NCBI RefSeq assembly: GCF_013307435.2
Contig: NZ_CP102845.1
Coordinates: 2,427,001-2,491,000 of the forward strand
DNA from: Microvirga terrae
GTDB taxonomy: Bacteria > Pseudomonadota > Alphaproteobacteria > Rhizobiales > Beijerinckiaceae
Length of the DNA stretch: 64,000 nt
Direction of reading: 5' to 3'
In this document: positions 58,869 through 64,000 of the stretch, in pieces
How positions within the stretch are numbered: position 1 is the stretch's first letter
How the letters are laid out: every line of letters begins with the position of its first letter
The notes under the pieces: model-generated
What the model saw: the letters and a program-made list of their open reading frames with translations, nothing else
Told to the model about the DNA's origin: nothing
The model's database searches: none
Program-made: the position numbers and the translations under genes

Positions 58869-59597
58869 TCACGCGCTGAGCACCTCCGGCAGGGCACCGG
58901 CCTCGGGCTCGAAGAGGTCGGGGTGCTTCGCGGCGAGTTCGGGCAGGGAGCGCAGGATCTCGCTGAGGTGCTGCTGCATGGCTGTCTCGGCCGCGACGGG
59001 ATCGGACGCCTTGATGGCGTCGACGATCTCCGCGTGCTGCGCGACGATGAGATGGCGCGGGGTCGCCTGCTTCACGTCGAGATAGCGCACCCGGTCCATC
59101 TGCGGCTTGACGTCCTCGATCATGCGCCACGCCGCCGGCCGTCCGGCTGCTTCCGCCAAGAGGCGGTGGAATTCCTCGTCCAGCGCCATGAAATCGTCCG
59201 ACGAGGTGGCCCGCTGGGCGCGCCGCTGCCGGGCCAGGCTGGCGTTCAGTTCCGCGATCAGCACGGGAGAGGCCTTCAGGGCCGCTTCGCGCACGACCGC
59301 GCATTCGACCGCGACGCGGATGAAGCGGGCATCCTCGACGGCCGCGCGCGAGATCTTCACCACCTGCGTGCCCCGCTGCGGCAGCACACGGACCAGCCCC
59401 GCCTCGCTCAGCTTGATCAGCGCTTCGCGGACGGGCGAACGGCTCACGCCGAATCGCTGCGCGAGATCCTGCTCCGACAGCATCTCGCCGGGTGCGAACT
59501 TCATGCTGACGATGGCCTGGCGAAGGGCGCGCGTGACCTGCCGGGCCATGGGCTCCCGGCTGACGTCGATCTTCGCGAGGGTCGGTCTATTGGTCAT
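58869..59597 (-). CDS. GntR-family regulator, FCD type (hexuronate regulator candidate)
   Basis: A 242-residue regulator. The winged helix has LRQAIVSMKFAPGEMLSEQDLAQRFGVSRSPVREALIKLSEAGLV and QRGTQVV. The FCD domain follows, with ARFIRVAVECAVVREAA, the metal motif D-x3-H in LDEEFHRLLAEAAG, and a later QHAEIVDAI region. It lies between uxuA and divergent uxaC and most likely controls both, as UxuR/ExuR-type repressors do. The ATG at 59597 was chosen over a GTG at 59606. Confidence 0.9.
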   Translation of the reverse strand: MTNRPTLAKIDVSREPMARQVTRALRQAIVSMKFAPGEMLSEQDLAQRFGVSRSPVREALIKLSEAGLVRVLPQRGTQVVKISRAAVEDARFIRVAVECAVVREAALKASPVLIAELNASLARQRRAQRATSSDDFMALDEEFHRLLAEAAGRPAAWRMIEDVKPQMDRVRYLDVKQATPRHLIVAQHAEIVDAIKASDPVAAETAMQQHLSEILRSLPELAAKHPDLFEPEAGALPEVLSA

Positions 59598-59607
59598 AAG
59601 TGGCACA

Positions 59608-59626
59608 CTACCATACTAGTAGACCA
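59608..59626. promoter_or_regulatory. Candidate operator between the regulator and uxaC
   Basis: A TACTAGTA palindrome at 59614-59621 sits within CTACCATACTAGTAGACCA, just upstream of the regulator start and 100 bases before uxaC. Size and place would suit a GntR operator, but symmetry outside the core is poor. Confidence 0.35.
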
Positions 59627-59719
59627 TTGCAAAGGAGCGTGGATCGTCTTAAGGTTTGCTCAATGAGGCGCTTGCAGCCGGTCCGGAAATGGGCCGGACG
59701 AAGCCCGAGGGAGTACGCC

Positions 59720-61123
59720 ATGCTGATCCATCCGGACCGGCTGTTTCCTGTCGATCCCGCCAGCCGCGAGGTGGCGCGCCGGCTCTATGCACAGGTGCGG
59801 GATCTGCCGATCATTTCTCCGCACGGCCATACGGATCCCCGCTGGTACGCGGAGAACGAACCGTTCGCGGATCCCGCCACGCTCTTCGTCATTCCCGATC
59901 ACTACGTGTTCCGCATGCTCTACAGCCAGGGCGTGCGCCTGGAGGAGCTCGGGCTCGCGGCGAAGGACGGCAGCCCGGTCGAGCGCGATCCGCGGGCGAT
60001 CTGGCGCCGCTTCGCGTCCCACTACCATCTCTTCCGCGGCACGCCCACACGCCTCTGGCTCGATCATACCTTCGCGACCCTGTTCGGCTTCACCGAGCGG
60101 CTGTCGGCCACGAACGCGGATGCCTATTACGACCGCATCGATGCGGCCCTGCGTACGCCGGAGTTCCGTCCGCGCGCGCTCTTCGAGCGCTTTCGCATCG
60201 AGGCGATCGCCACTACGGAGAGCCCGCTCGATCCGCTGAAGCATCACGAGACCATCCGGCGCTCGGGCTGGTCGGGGCGGGTGGTGACGGCGTACCGTCC
60301 CGATCCGGTGATCGATCCCGAATTCGAGGGCTTCCGTGAAAACCTCGTGCGCCTCGGTGGGATCACCGGCTGCGACACGGCCACGTGGAACGGCTATCTC
60401 GACGCGCACCGCAACCGGCGCGCCTTCTTCCGCCAGTACGGCGCGACCTCCACCGATCACGGCCACCCGACGGCGCGCACGGCCGACCTTTCGCCGGCCG
60501 ATGCGGAGGCGCTGTTCCGCCGGGTCGTGGCCGGCGATGCCGGACCCGAGGACGCGGAGCTGTTCCGCGCGCAGATGCTCACCGAGATGGCCGCCATGAG
60601 CGTCGAGGACGGCATGGTCATGCAGCTCCATCCGGGCTCCTTCCGCAACCACAACGCGGCCCTGTTCCGGCGCTTCGGCCGCGACATGGGGGCGGACATC
60701 CCGCTGCAGACGGACTATGTCCGGGCGTTGAAGCCGCTGCTCGACCGGTTCGGCAACGAGCCCGGTTTCACGCTCATCCTCTTCACCCTCGACGAGACGA
60801 GCTATTCGCGCGAGCTCGCGCCGCTCGCGGGCCATTATCCGGCCCTGAAGCTCGGCCCGGCCTGGTGGTTCTTCGATTCGCCCGAGGGCATGCGGCGCTT
60901 CCGCGAGCTCACGACGGAGACCGCCGGCTTCTCCAACACGGTCGGGTTCAACGACGACACGCGCGCCTACCTGTCGATCCCGGCCCGGCACGACGTGGCC
61001 CGCCGGGTCGACTGCGCCTATCTCGCCAACCTCGTGACGACGCACCGCCTCGACGAGGGCGAGGCGCACGAGGTGGCCTACGATCTCGCCTATCGCCTCG
61101 CGAAAGAGGCCTACAAGCTGTGA
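59720..61123 (+). CDS. uxaC: Glucuronate isomerase
   Basis: A 467-residue TIM-barrel isomerase that converts glucuronate or galacturonate to fructuronate or tagaturonate. It starts MLIHPDRLFPVDPASREVARRLYAQVRDLPIISPHGHTDPRWY with the HGH metal motif, and has FRIEAIATTESPLD, QLHPGSFRNHN and GPAWWFFDSPEGMRRFRE, typical of UxaC. The start follows GAGGGAG; an open frame from 59600 adds non-family residues. It is followed after 50 bases by the binding protein of an ABC importer. A small perfect seven-pair hairpin (61130-61152) lies in that gap. Confidence 0.95.
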   Translation: MLIHPDRLFPVDPASREVARRLYAQVRDLPIISPHGHTDPRWYAENEPFADPATLFVIPDHYVFRMLYSQGVRLEELGLAAKDGSPVERDPRAIWRRFASHYHLFRGTPTRLWLDHTFATLFGFTERLSATNADAYYDRIDAALRTPEFRPRALFERFRIEAIATTESPLDPLKHHETIRRSGWSGRVVTAYRPDPVIDPEFEGFRENLVRLGGITGCDTATWNGYLDAHRNRRAFFRQYGATSTDHGHPTARTADLSPADAEALFRRVVAGDAGPEDAELFRAQMLTEMAAMSVEDGMVMQLHPGSFRNHNAALFRRFGRDMGADIPLQTDYVRALKPLLDRFGNEPGFTLILFTLDETSYSRELAPLAGHYPALKLGPAWWFFDSPEGMRRFRELTTETAGFSNTVGFNDDTRAYLSIPARHDVARRVDCAYLANLVTTHRLDEGEAHEVAYDLAYRLAKEAYKL

Positions 61124-61173
61124 CACGGGACATGGCCGACCATGAGCCATGTCGCACAGAACGGGAGGAAGAC

Positions 61174-62361
61174 ATGACGAACCTGATCACCAGGCGGACT
61201 TTCGTCGGCGGCGTTGCCGGCGCTGCCGGCGTTGCGACCCTCGGCGGAAAAGCCTTCGCGCAGGCGACCCTGCCCACGAGTCCGGTGACGCTCAACATCA
61301 TCGACGTGGCCGGCAACCTGGCGCTGACCCAGAAGGCGATCGAGAACTACCGCAAGGCAAAGCCCAACCTCGTCTCGCGCATCACCTTCACCAAGGCGAC
61401 GGCGCCGGAGCTCGCCGGCAAGATCAAGGCGCAGCAGGATGCGGGCCGGGTCGACATCGACCTCGTGCTCACCGGCACGGACGCGCTTTCCGCCGGTATC
61501 GAGCAAAAGCTCTGGGTCGACCTCGTCCCCGGCCAGGCGAATTCCCTGCCGAAGCTCGACGACATCTATCAGCCGGCCGCCGCCAAGATGCAGGGTCTGG
61601 CGAAAGGGCAGGGCGTCGTCGTGACCTATTACCCGTCCGGCCCGCTGCTCGAGTACATGCCCGACAAGGTCAAGAATGTTCCGACCACGGCGGAGGAGCT
61701 GCTCGCCTACACGAAGGCCAATCCGGGCCGCTTCCTCTATGCGCGTCCGGCCAATTCCGGCCCGGGCCGCACCTTCATCATGGGCCTGCCCTACATCCTG
61801 GGCGACAGCAACCCGCAGGATCCGGCCAAGGGCTGGGACAAGACCTGGGCCTACCTGAAGGAGCTCGGCCAGAACATCGAGTACTATCCGTCCGGCACGG
61901 GCGCCGTGATGAAGGAGCTCGGCGAAGGCTCCCGCGACATGACCGTGTCGACCACCGGCTGGGATATCAACCCGCGCGTTCTGGGCGTCGTGCCGAAGGA
62001 GGCCAAGGTGGCGGCGCTCAAGGGCTTCCACTGGGTGGCGGACGCCCATTACATGTGCGTGCCCAAGGGCCTGCCGAACGAGAAGCTCGCGGTGCTGCTC
62101 GATCTCATGAGCTTCCTGCTCACCAAGGAGCAGCAGGCCTACACCTACGACGAGGGCTACTTCTATCCGGGCCCGGCCGTGAAGGGCGTGACCCTCGACA
62201 TGGCGCCCGCCGAGAGCCAGGCGGCGATCAAGGAATTCGGCCGTCCTGAATACGAGAAGTGGATCGCCGAGAACCCGATCGAGCTTCCGCTCCAGCCCGA
62301 CCAGATGGTGGTCGCCTTCCGCCTGTGGGACGAGCAGGTCGGCGGCGGCAAGCGCAAGTAA
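61174..62361 (+). CDS. ABC transporter substrate-binding protein (family 1/spermidine-iron type, Tat-exported)
   Basis: A 395-residue periplasmic binding protein. A twin-arginine signal TRRTFVGGVAGAAGVATLG ends near AFAQA, residue 30. The body (VTLNIIDVAGNLALTQKAIENY, DIDLVLTGTDALSAGIEQKLWVDL, and later YYPSGTGAVMKELGEGS) fits the PotD/AfuA-like family-1 and -8 group. GGAGGAAG precedes the ATG. It belongs to an importer whose ATPase and first permease follow. Genetic linkage to uxaC suggests a sugar acid or its derivative, but the family more often binds polyamines, iron or thiamine. Confidence 0.88.
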   Translation: MTNLITRRTFVGGVAGAAGVATLGGKAFAQATLPTSPVTLNIIDVAGNLALTQKAIENYRKAKPNLVSRITFTKATAPELAGKIKAQQDAGRVDIDLVLTGTDALSAGIEQKLWVDLVPGQANSLPKLDDIYQPAAAKMQGLAKGQGVVVTYYPSGPLLEYMPDKVKNVPTTAEELLAYTKANPGRFLYARPANSGPGRTFIMGLPYILGDSNPQDPAKGWDKTWAYLKELGQNIEYYPSGTGAVMKELGEGSRDMTVSTTGWDINPRVLGVVPKEAKVAALKGFHWVADAHYMCVPKGLPNEKLAVLLDLMSFLLTKEQQAYTYDEGYFYPGPAVKGVTLDMAPAESQAAIKEFGRPEYEKWIAENPIELPLQPDQMVVAFRLWDEQVGGGKRK

Positions 62362-62409
62362 GTCCGCGCAAGCAAGACCGCGCAGACAAGACGACAACAA
62401 GGACCCGCG

Positions 62410-63495
62410 ATGACCATTGCCCTTTCCCAGTTCGACGAAGTCCGGCTCGATCGCGTGAGCCGCGACTTCGGGGCGCTCAACGCCCTGCGCGACGTTTCCC
62501 TCACGATCCGGCGGCGCGAGTTCATCGCGCTGCTCGGGCCGTCGGGCTGCGGCAAGTCGACGACGTTGAACTGCATCGCGGGTCTCCTGCCTGTGACCGG
62601 CGGGGCGATCTGGCTCGACAAGAGCCGGGTCGACACCCTGCGACCCGAGGAGCGCGGGTTCGGGATGGTGTTCCAGAACTACGCGCTCTTTCCCCATCTC
62701 AACGTGCGCCAGAACATCGGCTTCGGGCTCAAGATGCGCGGGACCCCGAAGGCCGAGATCGACCGCAAGGTCGACGAGGCGCTCAGCCTCGTGCGCCTGC
62801 AGGGCCAGGAGAACAAGCTGCCGGGCCAGCTCTCCGGCGGCCAGCAGCAGCGCGTGGCGATCGCCCGCGCGATCGTCATCGAGCCGCCGCTCGTGCTCAT
62901 GGACGAGCCGCTGTCCAATCTCGATGCAAAGCTCCGCCTCGAGATGCGCGCCGAGATCCGGCGCATCCACAACGAGCTCGGGGCCACGACCATCTACGTG
63001 ACCCACGACCAGGACGAGGCCCTGTCGCTCGCCGACCGCATCGTGGTGCTGCGCGACGGCGTGGTCCGGCAGGTCGGCACGCCCAAGGAGCTCTACGAGG
63101 CGCCAGGCCATCTCGACGTGGCCGACTTCATGGGCTTCCGCAACAAGCTGAAAGGCAAGGTCGTCGGCACCGAGGGCGCCCGGGCCGTCCTCGATGTGGA
63201 GGGCGCACGGATCAGCGGCGTCGCCCGCGAGACCCTGTCCGCCGGATCCGCCGCCTATGCGGCCATCCGGCCGGATGACCTCATGGTCGGGGAGGCGGGG
63301 CCGAACGCCATCGCGGTCACCGTCGACACCATCGAGTACCGCGGACGCGAGTTCGTCGGCACCGCCCATTCGGCCGGCGGTCTCGATTTCGTGTTCCGGT
63401 CGCACCAGCCGGTCGAGCCCGGTTCGCAGGTGCATCTGCGGGCGGATGACGGGCGCGTTCTCGTCTTCGCGGAGCCGATCCAGGGGAGGCAGTGA
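62410..63495 (+). CDS. ABC transporter ATP-binding protein (PotA/UgpC type)
   Basis: A 361-residue ATPase. Walker [11 protein letters not shown]-loop [12 protein letters not shown], signature [15 protein letters not shown], Walker [14 protein letters not shown]-loop THD. A C-terminal TOBE domain (from about 245) is present, as in PotA, FbpC and sugar ATPases. It energises the importer that begins at 61174. The stop overlaps the following permease start by one base. Confidence 0.93.
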   Translation: MTIALSQFDEVRLDRVSRDFGALNALRDVSLTIRRREFIALLGPSGCGKSTTLNCIAGLLPVTGGAIWLDKSRVDTLRPEERGFGMVFQNYALFPHLNVRQNIGFGLKMRGTPKAEIDRKVDEALSLVRLQGQENKLPGQLSGGQQQRVAIARAIVIEPPLVLMDEPLSNLDAKLRLEMRAEIRRIHNELGATTIYVTHDQDEALSLADRIVVLRDGVVRQVGTPKELYEAPGHLDVADFMGFRNKLKGKVVGTEGARAVLDVEGARISGVARETLSAGSAAYAAIRPDDLMVGEAGPNAIAVTVDTIEYRGREFVGTAHSAGGLDFVFRSHQPVEPGSQVHLRADDGRVLVFAEPIQGRQ

Positions 63496-64000
63496 TGGAC
63501 GCCCTTGCTCCCGTGACCCCCGTCGAGCACGGCCCGAGCCTGCGCCAGCGCCTCGCCGCGCGAGGCTTCGACGCGGTGACGCTGCTCGTCGTTCCGGCGG
63601 CGATCTTCAGCCTGCTCCTCTTCGTCTATCCGTTCGCGTTCGGGTTCGTTCTGTCCTTCGAGCCGAAGGCCGGCGGCGACTGGCTGGCCAACTACAAGCG
63701 CTTCTTCTCGGACCCGTTCCTGTATGACACGATCGCCAACACGCTCCGGCTCGCGATCCCCGTCACGCTGATCAACCTGCTGCTGGCGGTGCCGATCGCG
63801 TTCCGCGTGCGCCTGATGCGGCGCCAGCGCCTGCTGACCACGATCCTCGTCCTGCCGATCACCCTCGGCACCGTGCTCGTGGCCGAGGGCCTGCTGAACT
63901 ATCTCGGGCCGCAGGGCTGGTTCAACCGCACCCTGATCACCTTCGGGCTGATCTCGCAGCCCCTGAAGCTCGTGCACAATTACTGGGGCGTCTTCGCCTC
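63495..64000 (+). CDS. ABC transporter permease, first subunit (cut by window end)
   Basis: The first 168 codons of an inner-membrane permease. It has a cytoplasmic N-terminus of about 25 residues, then a first helix TLLVVPAAIFSLLLFVYPFAFGFVLSF, typical of the PotB/UgpA type, a periplasmic stretch with NYKRFFSDPFLYDTIANTLRLA, and further membrane helices. Its ATG overlaps the ATPase stop by one base. A second permease is expected beyond the window. Confidence 0.88.
   Translation, partial: MDALAPVTPVEHGPSLRQRLAARGFDAVTLLVVPAAIFSLLLFVYPFAFGFVLSFEPKAGGDWLANYKRFFSDPFLYDTIANTLRLAIPVTLINLLLAVPIAFRVRLMRRQRLLTTILVLPITLGTVLVAEGLLNYLGPQGWFNRTLITFGLISQPLKLVHNYWGVFA

Noticed and set aside
61111..63435. 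Minus-strand open frame opposite the last ABC importer
   Set aside because: Antisense shadow of a Tat-signal binding protein and a canonical ATPase.

Overview
The window is high-GC DNA from a bacterial chromosome, almost certainly an alphaproteobacterium of the order Hyphomicrobiales. The reasons are the NasT/NasS nitrate regulatory pair, sequences resembling the Irr iron-control element, twin-arginine signals on several binding proteins, many GntR-family regulators each attached to its own ABC transporter, and general protein style. The genus is not settled; Microvirga-, Bosea- or Methylobacterium-like relatives are a guess. I found no rRNA, tRNA, CRISPR array, transposase or phage gene.

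Layout. (1) 1-1827: end of a TonB-dependent siderophore receptor and an overlapping MFS permease. (2) 2016-3596: an orphan RTX calcium-binding secreted protein. (3) 3650-12746, minus strand: YbaK-like deacylase, SDR, exported cyclase-family protein, isoaspartyl peptidase, P1 peptidase, polysaccharide-deacetylase-like hydrolase, SDR, ketopantoate-reductase-like protein, creatininase-like amidohydrolase and a GntR regulator. Divergent from it (12843-21817) lie a complete dipeptide-type ABC importer, an M32 carboxypeptidase and a chemoreceptor. I read this as one peptide/amide scavenging regulon controlled from 12747-12842. (4) 21876-31215: a siderophore uptake locus with reductase, fused FhuB permease, Tat-exported binding protein, TonB receptor, FhuC-like ATPase and an ABC exporter. 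An AT-rich control region at 26222-26300 separates the two divergent arms. (5) 31236-41604, minus strand: a tightly packed ten-gene unit of GntR regulator, second dipeptide-type importer, gamma-glutamyltransferase, DUF1028 protein, TauE-type anion exporter and OGFr-domain protein. It is plausibly for glutathione or other gamma-glutamyl compounds. (6) 41906-55004: nitrate assimilation, comprising nasT, nasS, a 383-base untranslated leader, nitrate ABC importer, nirB, nirD, nasA, cysG and hemD. (7) 54988-57414: an NAD-dependent epimerase-like protein and an M20 amidohydrolase, the latter flanked by two copies of an 89-base composite palindrome. (8) 57604-64000: hexuronate catabolism (uxuA, GntR regulator, uxaC) followed by a spermidine/iron-type ABC importer that runs off the end.

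The common theme is nutrient capture: iron, peptides and amides, sulfur-bearing peptides, nitrate and sugar acids. Each module carries its own importer and mostly its own regulator. No module is a clearly new system. The most interesting items are the gamma-glutamyl/DUF1028/TauE/OGFr operon, the divergent amide regulon with an unusual GntR sensor, the cyclase with altered metal ligands, the nas leader with a sigma-54-like promoter at nasT, and the paired palindromic elements.
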